The notes: generated by a model from the letters alone, not told the origin. Numbered from the stretch's first letter, positions 1-7,472 are shown. The stretch is 13,246 bases of DNA from an uncultured Desulfomonile sp. (GCA_903920415.1 CAIXMD010000538.1:1-13246); one strand, 5' to 3'. Translations and numbers: made by a program.

Positions 1-1
1 C

Positions 2-232
2 AGGGAGGCAGTGGGACGCGGAGATCCTGAAGCATTGAACAAATCTGCCCACAGGTTGAAGGGCTCTCTCGGGACTTTCTCAGCGCATGCAGCCTTTGAA
101 TTTGCCCAGAAACTTGAAAGAATTGGGATAAGTGGAGTCATGAGTGGTGCTCAAGAGGTGCTGCTGGAACTGGAAAATGAGATCGCCAAAGTGAAGGAGG
201 CTTTAGAGTCACTTGTCAAGTGTGAGGGTTAA
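2..232 (+). CDS. Hpt (histidine phosphotransfer) domain, C-terminal end of a phosphorelay protein (partial)
   Basis: The reading frame is open from the left edge and stops with TAA at 230-232, so only about 76 C-terminal residues are present. The segment AHRLKGSLGTF matches the Hpt signature HxxKG(S/A), with the phospho-accepting His encoded at 50-52. The flanking helices (REAVGRGDPEALNKSA before, FAQKLERIG and ELENEIAKVKEALESLV after) fit the four-helix bundle of Hpt domains. In that family the His relays phosphate between receiver domains. An Hpt at the extreme C terminus is typical of hybrid sensor kinases or multi-domain response regulators, so the missing upstream part is probably one of these. 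A GTG at 11 lies in frame but falls inside the domain and is unlikely to be the true start. No partner response regulator lies downstream in this window. Confidence 0.8.
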   Translation, partial: REAVGRGDPEALNKSAHRLKGSLGTFSAHAAFEFAQKLERIGISGVMSGAQEVLLELENEIAKVKEALESLVKCEG

Positions 233-383
233 TCCCCGTGATACAAGGGACTAATCATATAAAATGGCTGTCACCTATGACATGGCATGATGAGGAAAAA
301 CTCAGACTATAGGGGGTGTAGGTTTGGCTTGCTATGAGTTTTTTCGAATGTGTAATTGAAAATAACAACGAGTCATATTGTGG

Positions 384-413
384 TAGACAATTATCTTCAT
401 GTTGTGCTAAGAT
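384..413 (+). promoter_or_regulatory. Candidate sigma70 promoter for the first TPR gene
   Basis: TAGACA (384-389, five of six matches to TTGACA) is followed after 18 bases by TAAGAT (408-413, four of six matches to TATAAT). The predicted start near 420 leaves a leader of about 30 bases that includes the AAGGGAG ribosome site at 438-444. Placement is good, but the boxes were matched by eye. Confidence 0.4.
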
Positions 414-449
414 TGTAGGCTATATATCCCTGTGAGAAAGGGAGTTTTA

Positions 450-1928
450 ATGATGAGAGTGAAAATTTGGCCCGGGGTAGCCCTGGGATTGATCCTCATT
501 ATATTCAGCCCGGGAGAGGCTCTTGATCGAAAAGCGGAAGATTATATTGAAAATGCCAAACTCGCTCAGAGATCAGGAGACCACAGGGGAGCAGTGGATT
601 TCTTCACGAAGGCCATTCGAATGGGAGTTACGGATGCCGACGTATATTATCGGCGAGGATTAGCCTACGAAAAGCTCGGTGACAACATACAAGCTATCAG
701 CGACTATACGAGAGCCATTCAAATTGATTCTCGTTTGGCTACACCATTTAACAATCGTGGTAGCGCATATTATAGACTGGGAGATTTTGACAAAGCCATA
801 GAAGATTTTGACAAGGCCATCGAACTGAATCCATATTACGCTTTGGCATACTACAACCGAGGAAACGCCTATCATGGCAAGGGAGATCTTGAGCGCTCCA
901 TAAAGGATTTCACCCGTGCGATCCTGATAAACCCTACTGACCCAGACGCCTACAACAACAGAGGGTGGGCATTTCTACAGGAACACAACCCTGAGAAATC
1001 CATAAGAGATTTCGATCGAGCCATACAGCTCAATCCTGACTATACAATCGCATACTACAATCGAGGAAATGCCAGGCTAAAGACCGGCGATCATGAAGGA
1101 TCGATCAAAGACCTGACGAGGGCGATAGAACTAAATCCCCAGTATGCTCTCGCTTATTTCCAGAGGGGCAACGCCTACGTTAAGAAAGAAGAATTAGAGA
1201 GTGCAATTGATGATTACAACCGGGGGGTTCTCATAAACCCTGGCTACGCGGATCTATATAATAACAGAGGCTGGGTATATTTTAAGAAGGGAAACATTAC
1301 CCAGGCACTGCGAGATGTCTCCAAGGCAATTTCTTTGAATCCTGATCTTACAAGGGCCTACATAAACAGGGGCTGGATCTATAAGAGCCATGGTGAGTGT
1401 CCAAGAGCCATACAAGACTTTTCACGCGCCCTGCAACTTGAACATACAAACGCATCTATTTACAGCTTCAGGGCGGCTTGCCACTTGGAAAAGGGCCATC
1501 GGGATCTGGCCATGAAGGACCTGGAGCGCGCTGTGGAACTGGAAGAAGACCCCGAGAACCTGGTGTTCCTGGGAACCTTGAAGGAGCAGGCAGGAGATTA
1601 CGACCATGCAGTAAAATTATTCACAAGGCTCCTAGAAGCTCGCCCAGAAGATCCCGCGTCATATTATAATTTGGGTATGGCTCTCGGGAAAAAAGGGTTA
1701 GTTGTCCAAGCGATCAAAGAGTTCACCAAGAGCATAGAGCTGGATCCCAAATTTCGAGAAGCCTATTTGAATAGAGCAATAGCTTTCGAATTCATGGGAG
1801 ATTCTATGAGAGCTAAGGCAGATTTCACAATGGCACTCAGGTTGCCTGAGGGAAGTGGAGCACCGCCTGTGGCCGGAAGACTACAGGTAAGCACTGCCAG
1901 GGTTAAGGATATTATCACAACTCGATGA
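450..1928 (+). CDS. Exported protein with about 13 tetratricopeptide repeats
   Basis: This 492-residue protein consists almost entirely of TPRs. A hydrophobic N terminus (WPGVALGLILIIFSP, residues about 7-21) ending in PGEA|L resembles a Sec signal peptide cleaved after residue 24, so the mature protein is probably periplasmic or outer-membrane associated. About 13 consecutive 34-residue repeats run from about residue 28 to 470, with unit pattern (Y/F)xNRGxAYxxxGDxxxAIxDFxxAIxLNP. A short tail of about 20 residues follows; there is no enzymatic domain. TPR arrays bind peptides or assemble complexes, and the ligand here is unknown. The start was set at ATG 450 because AAGGGAG at 438-444 lies five bases upstream. 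ATG 453 is equally in frame, and a GTG at 432 lies before the ribosome site. The next gene encodes a second exported 13-repeat TPR protein. The fold is certain; the function is not. Confidence 0.85.
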   Translation: MMRVKIWPGVALGLILIIFSPGEALDRKAEDYIENAKLAQRSGDHRGAVDFFTKAIRMGVTDADVYYRRGLAYEKLGDNIQAISDYTRAIQIDSRLATPFNNRGSAYYRLGDFDKAIEDFDKAIELNPYYALAYYNRGNAYHGKGDLERSIKDFTRAILINPTDPDAYNNRGWAFLQEHNPEKSIRDFDRAIQLNPDYTIAYYNRGNARLKTGDHEGSIKDLTRAIELNPQYALAYFQRGNAYVKKEELESAIDDYNRGVLINPGYADLYNNRGWVYFKKGNITQALRDVSKAISLNPDLTRAYINRGWIYKSHGECPRAIQDFSRALQLEHTNASIYSFRAACHLEKGHRDLAMKDLERAVELEEDPENLVFLGTLKEQAGDYDHAVKLFTRLLEARPEDPASYYNLGMALGKKGLVVQAIKEFTKSIELDPKFREAYLNRAIAFEFMGDSMRAKADFTMALRLPEGSGAPPVAGRLQVSTARVKDIITTR

Positions 1929-2136
1929 CACCATAGTGAACATACGACAGATTATAAATGAAGTCCTTCTCAAAAATAGGCTGTTGGCCAAATGCTAGGC
2001 TTTTACAAAGGTGAAGGGCAGGGTGGTCGCAATACATACGGATAAGGCTTGCGTTTGAAAGAATGGAGAGAGTTGAGACTCAGCCCAGGGGTGGGAGAAA
2101 TCACTGATCCATATTTCCGCTTCATAGGTCAAGACA

Positions 2137-3699
2137 TTGGTTTCATTTCGAGTGTTCTTTCGTTTTTTACCGTTGATTCTTCTGGTACTGAGCCAACCGC
2201 TCTTTGTACGGGCTGCGGAAGACGCCAAGACCCTGTATGCCGAGGCCGTTGAGGCCCACTGGAAATGGGATCTGGATGAAGCGATTCGACTATATTCACG
2301 AGCAATTGCCCGTGATCCATATTTCGCTCGAGCCTATTTTAACCGTGGCGTAGCCTACCGTTCTAGAACGAAAGAGGACTTGGCTCTCGCCGACTTCAAC
2401 CAAGCCATCGCCATAGACCCCGAAATACATGATGCTCTTTACGCACGAGGAGTAATCTATGTGCATAGGCATATGTATGACAAGGCGGCAGCAGACATGG
2501 ATAGGGTGCTGAAGTCGGATCCCAAGCATACCGGCGCACTCAGAGTGAGGGCCGAAGCGGCGGCAGCTCTTGGCAATCCAGATGCCGCGATCCAAGATTT
2601 GACTGAATCTCTGAACCTCTACCCGCTTGATAGCGAGTCATATCTACTCAGAGCGTCAGCTTATCAGAGCCTGAAGAAAACGCAGAACGCCCTAGACGAT
2701 CTTAACCGGACCCTGGAGCTTAACCCGAAAAACGCAAAAGCATGGATGAATCGCGGCAATGTCTTTATTGGTGCTGGAGAAACAAAAAGGGCTGTCCAAG
2801 ATTATAATGAGGCTATAAACCTGGACCCCGACAATTCCGAAGCCTTTAATAACCGTGGCTGGGCTCAATCAATCCTGGGAAATTTGGATTCAGCAAAGAG
2901 AGATCTTACAAGGGCAATCGAACTGGATCCAAAGTTTGTTAAAGCTCTTTCCAATCGAGCAGTGGTTTTCAGCAAAATGGACCGTAATGAAGAGGCTCTT
3001 GAAGATTACACGCGTTTATTGGAATTGGGTGAAACAAGTCCCGCAGTCTATGTCACACGTGGGAGGACGCTTCTGGATCTCGGACGTCCTACTGAGGCAG
3101 TCAAGGATTTCGAAAGAGCCCTCGAAAAACAGCCAGGCAATCTTCCTGTTCTTTCGCTCCGGGGACGAACTCGTGTGATGCTGGGCCAATATCGAAATGC
3201 CATGGTAGACTTGGATGCAGCTCTCAGGTCCGAACCCAATGATACGCAAGCTCTCATCTACCGGGGGATTGCCCACGAAGCCTTGAGATCATATGAGTTG
3301 GCCATCAAGGATTTTTCCGATGCCATAGACATCGATTCCGGCACCGTAACAGCGGATATATATTACAAGCTGGGACGAGCCTATCTCCTTAATCGACAAT
3401 TTGATAAGGCGATCAACGTTTTTTCAAAGGTCATAAGTATGCAACAGTCACACGGTTTGGCTCATGCAAATCGCGGAGTAGCAAAAAAGGAACTAGGACA
3501 ATACCTTCAGGCTCGAGAAGACTTTCGTAAGGCACTCCAACTAGTTGAACAACCTCCCCGTATAGAAGTAATAACTAGCCTTCTTAAAGAAACTGAAACT
3601 CTTATAAAAGACTCTACCCTCTCGAATCAGTTACACGCTATTATTGGTGACAGTCCCGAAAGGGTATCGGACGGGGTGAGAGAAACCGGATTCTGGTAG
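2137..3699 (+). CDS. Second exported TPR-repeat protein, TTG start
   Basis: This 520-residue protein shares the architecture of its upstream neighbour. It has an N-terminal hydrophobic segment (FLPLILLVLSQPLF, residues 10-23) with a cleavage-like VRA|AED, then about 13 TPR units from about residue 27 to 470. A C-terminal tail of about 50 residues has no recognised motif. Its repeats are less regular than those of the neighbour, with fewer NRG signatures, which suggests an older duplication or independent origin. The frame is closed by a stop at 2125-2127 and contains no ATG before the signal peptide, so TTG at 2137 is the likely start, with a weak AGGT seven bases upstream. GTG at 2152 would shorten the signal peptide. 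The gap from the upstream TPR gene is 208 bases, so co-transcription is possible but not shown. I infer an envelope scaffold role; there is no catalytic motif. Confidence 0.8.
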   Translation: MVSFRVFFRFLPLILLVLSQPLFVRAAEDAKTLYAEAVEAHWKWDLDEAIRLYSRAIARDPYFARAYFNRGVAYRSRTKEDLALADFNQAIAIDPEIHDALYARGVIYVHRHMYDKAAADMDRVLKSDPKHTGALRVRAEAAAALGNPDAAIQDLTESLNLYPLDSESYLLRASAYQSLKKTQNALDDLNRTLELNPKNAKAWMNRGNVFIGAGETKRAVQDYNEAINLDPDNSEAFNNRGWAQSILGNLDSAKRDLTRAIELDPKFVKALSNRAVVFSKMDRNEEALEDYTRLLELGETSPAVYVTRGRTLLDLGRPTEAVKDFERALEKQPGNLPVLSLRGRTRVMLGQYRNAMVDLDAALRSEPNDTQALIYRGIAHEALRSYELAIKDFSDAIDIDSGTVTADIYYKLGRAYLLNRQFDKAINVFSKVISMQQSHGLAHANRGVAKKELGQYLQAREDFRKALQLVEQPPRIEVITSLLKETETLIKDSTLSNQLHAIIGDSPERVSDGVRETGFW

Positions 3700-3899
3700 G
3701 ATTTTGTCTGGAAAAAATTCCTAGGCAGCTTTTTGGCATGAATGAGTCTGTGCGTTTCCGTGTATATTATCCCTTGAAAAATCCATTTCGGCTTTCTTCC
3801 ATACTCAGTTTTTTTTCGTACAGGATGAATGTGAAAAAACCTTGGTCGGCTATCTGTTTGACTTTTTTACGGTAGGTCAGCAGGCCGAGGGAGGTGGAG

Positions 3900-5351
3900 A
3901 TGACACACTGCAGTGAATGTGGGAAAGAGTTGGCTTTATCTTCGGACAAATGTCCAGACTGCGGGACGCCTATAGATACTGGAGATATTCTTGTTTGGGC
4001 AGCGGAATCCGGAGATGTTGTCAGAATAAGGGAAATTATTGAAGCAGGAGCAGATGTAGATGCACGGAATCAATATAGTGGAGCTACTGCGCTTATCATC
4101 GCCGCTGCCTGGTGTACTTCTGAAAAAGCCTCCAGGGAAGTGGCTGCATTGCTCTTGGATCATGGAGCCCAAGTCAATGCAAGAACAGATGATCAGCAAA
4201 CCGCTCTCATATGTGCTTCCGCTGAAGGGCGTGCGAACCTTGTGGATTTTCTCCTGGAACGCGGAGCCGATATAGAGAGCATAGACGAAAAGGGATACAC
4301 AGCGTTGCTTGTGGCCGCCGAGAAAGGCTACTCGAAGGCAATCGCGATACTGCTGGATAGAGGAGCAGACCTGAGTGCGCGAAACAAAGACGGGAGCGAT
4401 TCGTTGATTTTGGCTTCTCGAGGAGGTCATGTGGAAGCAGCAGGAATCCTCTTGGACAAGGGCGCTGACGTCAATTTATCAGATTCTGGAGGTTGGACTG
4501 CCTTAATGTGGGCGAGCGCTGCAGGCCATGCCGAAGTTGTGAGGCTTCTTCTGTTGAAAGGCTCTGATTTTGATGTTTTCGATCAGTACGGCGCGACCGC
4601 TTTAATGAAAGCTGCTCGCGGTTGTCATACTGAATCGGTGAAAATTCTTCTTGAAAGCGACGCTGATGTTAACGCGAGGGATAAGTCAGATTCGACAGCC
4701 TTGATGCGAGCTGCTCGGGCAGGCTGCACCGATGTGGTCAAATTGCTTCTGGATCGGAATGCACAGATTGACTACGGAGACGAGGATGGGGTGACGGCCT
4801 TGATGTCGGCTTGTCGGTCGTGTCAAGCCGATTGCGTGAAACTGCTGCTTGACTCGGGTGCAGCCGTCGATTCCGAAGATGAATATGGAAGGACTTCTTT
4901 GATAGACGCCTGCCGTTTAGGAAAGGTTCAGGTGGCGAAACTTCTTCTGGAAAGGGAAGCAAACGTTAACGCGTGTGATGAAGAAGGTAGAACCCCATTT
5001 ATATGGGCTTGTACGGGTGCGGCAGGCTCGCAACCCACTGGAGGCATCCATATGTCCCCCGCCCTGTCGAGACAACAGATAAGTTTCAATGGCGACCGTA
5101 CTATCGAGCAGCCTGAGCTTGTGGAAATTCTTCTTTGCGCTAAGGCTGACACCAATATCTCAGACAATGAAGGGAATACCCCTTTGATAGAGGCCTCCAA
5201 AAGAGGCTTCAAGGAAGTGGTGACCATGCTTCTGGAAACAGGGGTGAATTTCAATGCCAAAAACAATGAGGGCATTTCGGCCTTGAACCTTGCGTTATCT
5301 CACGGCCATTACGAGTTGGTGGATCTGCTGAAACAGTTCGGGGCAAAGTGA
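3900..5351 (+). CDS. Zinc-ribbon plus ankyrin-repeat protein
   Basis: This 483-residue protein begins with a short zinc ribbon: Cys4 and Cys7 (CSEC) pair with Cys18 and Cys21 (CPDC). About 13 ankyrin repeats follow, from about residue 28 to the end, with pattern GxTALMxAAxxGHxEVVKLLLDxGADVNxxD. Repeat 11 carries an extra loop of about 32 residues (373-404) between its two helices, rich in Ser, Gly, Pro and Gln. There is no signal peptide or membrane segment, so the protein is probably cytoplasmic, unlike the two TPR proteins upstream. Ankyrin stacks mediate protein-protein binding and the zinc ribbon may bind protein or nucleic acid. No enzymatic domain is present. The start was set at ATG 3900 because GGAGG at 3890-3894 sits five bases upstream; GTG 3894 overlaps that site. 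The partner is unknown. Confidence 0.85.
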   Translation: MTHCSECGKELALSSDKCPDCGTPIDTGDILVWAAESGDVVRIREIIEAGADVDARNQYSGATALIIAAAWCTSEKASREVAALLLDHGAQVNARTDDQQTALICASAEGRANLVDFLLERGADIESIDEKGYTALLVAAEKGYSKAIAILLDRGADLSARNKDGSDSLILASRGGHVEAAGILLDKGADVNLSDSGGWTALMWASAAGHAEVVRLLLLKGSDFDVFDQYGATALMKAARGCHTESVKILLESDADVNARDKSDSTALMRAARAGCTDVVKLLLDRNAQIDYGDEDGVTALMSACRSCQADCVKLLLDSGAAVDSEDEYGRTSLIDACRLGKVQVAKLLLEREANVNACDEEGRTPFIWACTGAAGSQPTGGIHMSPALSRQQISFNGDRTIEQPELVEILLCAKADTNISDNEGNTPLIEASKRGFKEVVTMLLETGVNFNAKNNEGISALNLALSHGHYELVDLLKQFGAK

Positions 5352-5427
5352 TGCAAGGGATTCCTGCTAGTGGAGTTATGCTTTCAGCGGCAGACCTGAA
5401 GTCTACCCTTTCACGGAGTTTTCTGAA

Positions 5428-5445
5428 TTAATTGTAATCAATTAA
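5428..5445. repeat. AT-rich perfect inverted repeat downstream of the ankyrin gene
   Basis: TTAATTG (5428-5434) and CAATTAA (5439-5445) form a perfect 7-base inverted repeat around TAAT. A run of six T lies at 5453-5458, so it could act as a weak terminator for the ankyrin gene, although the stem has only one G-C pair and the T run is offset by seven bases. Positions 5428-5441 also match the FNR/CRP-type pattern TTGATnnnnATCAA at nine of ten positions, so an operator is an alternative. Neither role is proven. Confidence 0.4.
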
Positions 5446-5504
5446 ATCGCGGTTTTTTCATTCACAATTCTATTGGAGACGCTTTTCCCATTCGTTGAAA
5501 TATC

Positions 5505-5533
5505 TTGACAATAATCGCAGCCTACATTACAGT
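5505..5533 (+). promoter_or_regulatory. Candidate sigma70 promoter for the RRM gene
   Basis: A perfect TTGACA at 5505-5510 is followed after 17 bases by TACAGT (5528-5533, four of six matches to TATAAT). A better-looking TATAAC at 5533-5538 is 22 bases away, too far for a normal promoter. Transcription from here would give a leader of about 195 bases before the TTG start at 5737. This and the repeat at 5428-5445 are the main signals in the 385-base gene-free stretch 5352-5736. Confidence 0.45.
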
Positions 5534-5549
5534 ATAACCTCGACCATGA

Positions 5550-5646
5550 CTTGCCTTTCCCTCCCGTCCGATCAGTATAACGGGCGCGAAGCAAGAATCA
5601 GGACTTTAGGTTGAAGACGCTCGTGCTTACACCCCTTTCTTCAATC
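5550..5646 (+). promoter_or_regulatory. Structured 5' leader of the RRM gene (two predicted hairpins)
   Basis: Two hairpins can be drawn by hand. The first has an outer CTTGC/GCAAG (5550-5554 with 5591-5595) enclosing CCCGT/ACGGG (5563-5567 with 5580-5584). The second pairs TTGAAGA (5611-5617) with TCTTCAA (5638-5644), extended by one G-U and one G-C pair, around a 20-base loop. The remaining leader up to the ribosome site at 5724 shows nothing else I recognise. No known riboswitch consensus was seen. Long structured leaders are known for cold-inducible RNA-binding protein genes in other bacteria; applying that here is inference. Confidence 0.35.
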
Positions 5647-5723
5647 ATTCGGTTTCCCTATAGGATACGGATATTTCCCCTTGCCGACTCAATCGCGTAG
5701 AGACGAAGAGGGACCTTTCTCAC

Positions 5724-5729
5724 AAGGAG
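5724..5729 (+). promoter_or_regulatory. Ribosome binding site that fixes the RRM TTG start
   Basis: AAGGAG lies seven bases before TTG at 5737. Together with the RRM's expected first beta strand directly after the TTG, it makes a TTG start convincing. The nearest downstream ATG in this frame lies far inside the domain. Confidence 0.75.
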
Positions 5730-5736
5730 TAAAGAA

Positions 5737-6057
5737 TTGGCCGCTATTAACATTTATGTCGGCAACCTGTCTTTCGACACAAACGAGGAACAACTCAAAG
5801 AACTATTCGAAAGCTTTGGTCAGGTGGAGTCAGCGACCATTATATCCGACAAATTCACAGGCCGTGCAAGAGGATTCGGCTTTGTGAAGATGCCTGAGCG
5901 AGAAGAAGGACTCCGAGCTATCCAAGAGCTTGATTCGAAAGATTTCATGGGTCGAAGTCTTAAAGTCAACGAGGCCCGTCCGAGAACAGACCGGCCTGAC
6001 CGCCCTGATCGCCCCGACAGACAGGGATCAGGCGGAAAAGGTTCTCGCTGGCGCTAG
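5737..6057 (+). CDS. Small single-RRM RNA-binding protein
   Basis: This 106-residue protein contains one complete RNA recognition motif: RNP2 is IYVGNL (residues 6-11) and RNP1 is RGFGFVKM (45-52). The last RNP1 position is Met rather than Phe/Tyr, a form I recall as common in bacterial RRM proteins of the cyanobacterial Rbp type. The domain ends near EARPR (79-83). A basic, disordered tail follows with three Arg-Pro-Asp units (86-94) and a Gly/Ser-rich end. Such proteins bind single-stranded RNA, and some are cold-induced or influence mRNA localisation or stability. Here the target is unknown. The gene stands alone behind its own promoter candidate and long leader, and converges on ackA. The start is TTG at 5737, supported by AAGGAG at 5724-5729. 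The domain call is very secure. Confidence 0.92.
   Translation: MAAINIYVGNLSFDTNEEQLKELFESFGQVESATIISDKFTGRARGFGFVKMPEREEGLRAIQELDSKDFMGRSLKVNEARPRTDRPDRPDRPDRQGSGGKGSRWR
5992..6018 (+). repeat. Three tandem 9-base units encoding Arg-Pro-Asp
   Basis: Units CGGCCTGAC, CGCCCTGAT and CGCCCCGAC follow one another in frame at the start of the RRM protein's tail. They differ mainly at third codon positions, so the peptide repeat has been kept while the DNA drifted. Copy number may vary between strains. Confidence 0.7.
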
Positions 6058-6058
6058 C

Positions 6059-6078
6059 AAGGACTATAATAGTTTTTT
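6059..6078 (+). terminator. Weak candidate terminator after the RRM gene
   Basis: The inverted repeat ACTATAATAGT (6063-6073) directly precedes and overlaps a run of six T (6073-6078), two bases after the stop codon. The stem is short and AT-rich, extended only by G-U pairs, so termination would be inefficient. The rest of the 115-base convergent gap to ackA shows no better hairpin. Confidence 0.25.
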
Positions 6079-6172
6079 CGACCTAAAAGATCCGGCGACT
6101 GACATTGGCAAAGCGAATAGTAGCCACTTGCGGTAAGAGTGGTAAGGAAAAATCACGTACCGGGTCAATGCC

Positions 6173-7390
6173 TCATTTGCCTTCATTTTTAAGCTTTTCG
6201 ACAATGTCCCTGCATTGCCTGGCCATAATGAGTTCCTCGAAGGTCTTGACGGCAAGTACCTTGACCCGGGAGGAAGAGGCTGAAATGTCCACGACGGAAT
6301 GGTTGGAAGAGAGCCTCTGACTTCGGTTCAGTTCCTCGTCAATTAGAAATCCCACTCCATCTGCCCCTTCCAGGACCTTTGACCTTACACTGGGACTATT
6401 CTCTCCGATACCTCCTGTGAATATAAGAACGTCGCATCCTCCAAGAACCATAAGCATAGACCCAACATAACGCTTCACTTTGTAACAGAACGCGTTAAAA
6501 GCAAGTGTCGCCCTTATGTTTCCTTTCCGGTAAGCTTCTTCGACCTCCTGCATGTTGCGGCTTACACCGCTCAACCCGAGCAACCCCGATTCCTTGTAGA
6601 GCATTTCGACCAAACTGTCAGGGGACATGGACTCTTCTTTCATTATCACTAAAAGCAGCCCCGCGTCGACATCTCCTGAGCGGGTTCCCATTATTAGTCC
6701 CTCCAAAGCGCTCATACCCATGGTCGTGTCCACGGACTTTCCGCAATTTATAGCGCAAATGCTCGCTCCGTTGCCGAGGTGGCAGGAAATAATCTTAAGC
6801 TCCTTAAGTGTCCGTCCCAAAAACTCGGCTGCTTTCGCAGAGACATAAAAATGAGAAAATCCGTGATACCCTGTCCTGCGATATCCCTTATCAAGAAAAT
6901 AACGGTAAGGCAGCCCGTAGACAGCCGCCTCGTCAGGAATCGTGGAGTGAAACCAAGCGTCATTTACAGCAACATGGACAGCATCGGGCATGAGCATCCG
7001 GCACAACTCGATTTCTCTTATCATCGCTGGGAGATGAAGCGGTATGAAGGGAACCATGCGCTGTAGTTCGGCTATCACATCAGGCGTCACGAGTCTTGGG
7101 CCTAGATATTTGCCACCATGTCCAACACGGTGAGCGACCCCGGTAATCTCGTCCAGCGAACATAAAGGCCCCATTATAAGGGTGTTCAGCATTTCATCCA
7201 GAGCAGCTCCGTGATCATTCACTGCCCTTCGTTGGAGCGTTTGATTACCACATCCAACCCCAGTAGCGTGTGTAGACCCGTGCAGTCCAATCCCCTCAAT
7301 CTGGCCTCCAAAGAGGACGGACTCATTCGTCATTTCGAAGAGGTCGTATTTCAGTGATGAACTGCCGGTATTTATGACCAGTATTTTCAC
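6173..7390 (-). CDS. ackA: Acetate kinase family protein
   Basis: The family enzyme interconverts ATP plus a short-chain acid with ADP plus acyl phosphate, in substrate-level phosphorylation or acid activation. This 405-residue protein is of normal length and begins KILVINTGSSSLKY. Conserved catalytic residues are visible: Asn7, Arg88 and His91 (HRVGHGG), Asp144, His176 (GYHGFSH), Arg237 (MGTRSGD), Glu385, plus FTGGIGENS. Relative to the Methanosarcina enzyme, two pocket residues differ: Val93 becomes Gly90 and Pro232 becomes Ala228. PLHNP becomes PLHLP and TNEE becomes TFEE. The substrate may therefore not be only acetate. The start was set at GTG 7390: AAAGGAG (7399-7405) lies eight bases upstream and the family N terminus fits, although the frame is open further upstream. 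No phosphotransacetylase gene is adjacent in this window. Confidence 0.9.
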   Translation of the reverse strand: MKILVINTGSSSLKYDLFEMTNESVLFGGQIEGIGLHGSTHATGVGCGNQTLQRRAVNDHGAALDEMLNTLIMGPLCSLDEITGVAHRVGHGGKYLGPRLVTPDVIAELQRMVPFIPLHLPAMIREIELCRMLMPDAVHVAVNDAWFHSTIPDEAAVYGLPYRYFLDKGYRRTGYHGFSHFYVSAKAAEFLGRTLKELKIISCHLGNGASICAINCGKSVDTTMGMSALEGLIMGTRSGDVDAGLLLVIMKEESMSPDSLVEMLYKESGLLGLSGVSRNMQEVEEAYRKGNIRATLAFNAFCYKVKRYVGSMLMVLGGCDVLIFTGGIGENSPSVRSKVLEGADGVGFLIDEELNRSQRLSSNHSVVDISASSSRVKVLAVKTFEELIMARQCRDIVEKLKNEGK

Positions 7391-7472
7391 CGAGGCTTCT
7401 CCTTTAACTTGTACAGGAAGTGCTCTCAACCCTCAAAAACAGGTACTTTAAAATTGTTAGGGCGTTACAATA

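Noticed and set aside
1929..2136. Regulatory elements between the two TPR genes
   Set aside because: TATAAA at 1953-1958 has no matching upstream box, and the 8-base palindrome TTGGCCAA can arise by chance.
3774..3805. TTGAAA and CATACT as a promoter for the ankyrin gene
   Set aside because: The spacer is 20 bases, outside the usual range, and no better pair was found in the gap 3700-3899.
3809..3840. T8 run and A6 run forming an AT-only inverted repeat before the ankyrin gene
   Set aside because: The stem is seven bases and nearly pure A-T with a 15-base loop. No GC-rich hairpin precedes the T run, so a terminator is not supported.
3936..4430. 164-codon open frame on the minus strand opposite the ankyrin gene
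   Set aside because: It is antisense to regular ankyrin repeats. The peptide has no family features, and the plus frame explains the region fully.
5352..5736. GEMM (cyclic-di-GMP) riboswitch or other known riboswitch
   Set aside because: The conserved sequence blocks of that class are not present. Only generic hairpins were found.
5681..5887. 68-codon plus-strand frame overlapping the RRM start
   Set aside because: It is out of frame with a complete RRM domain and shows no recognisable protein features.
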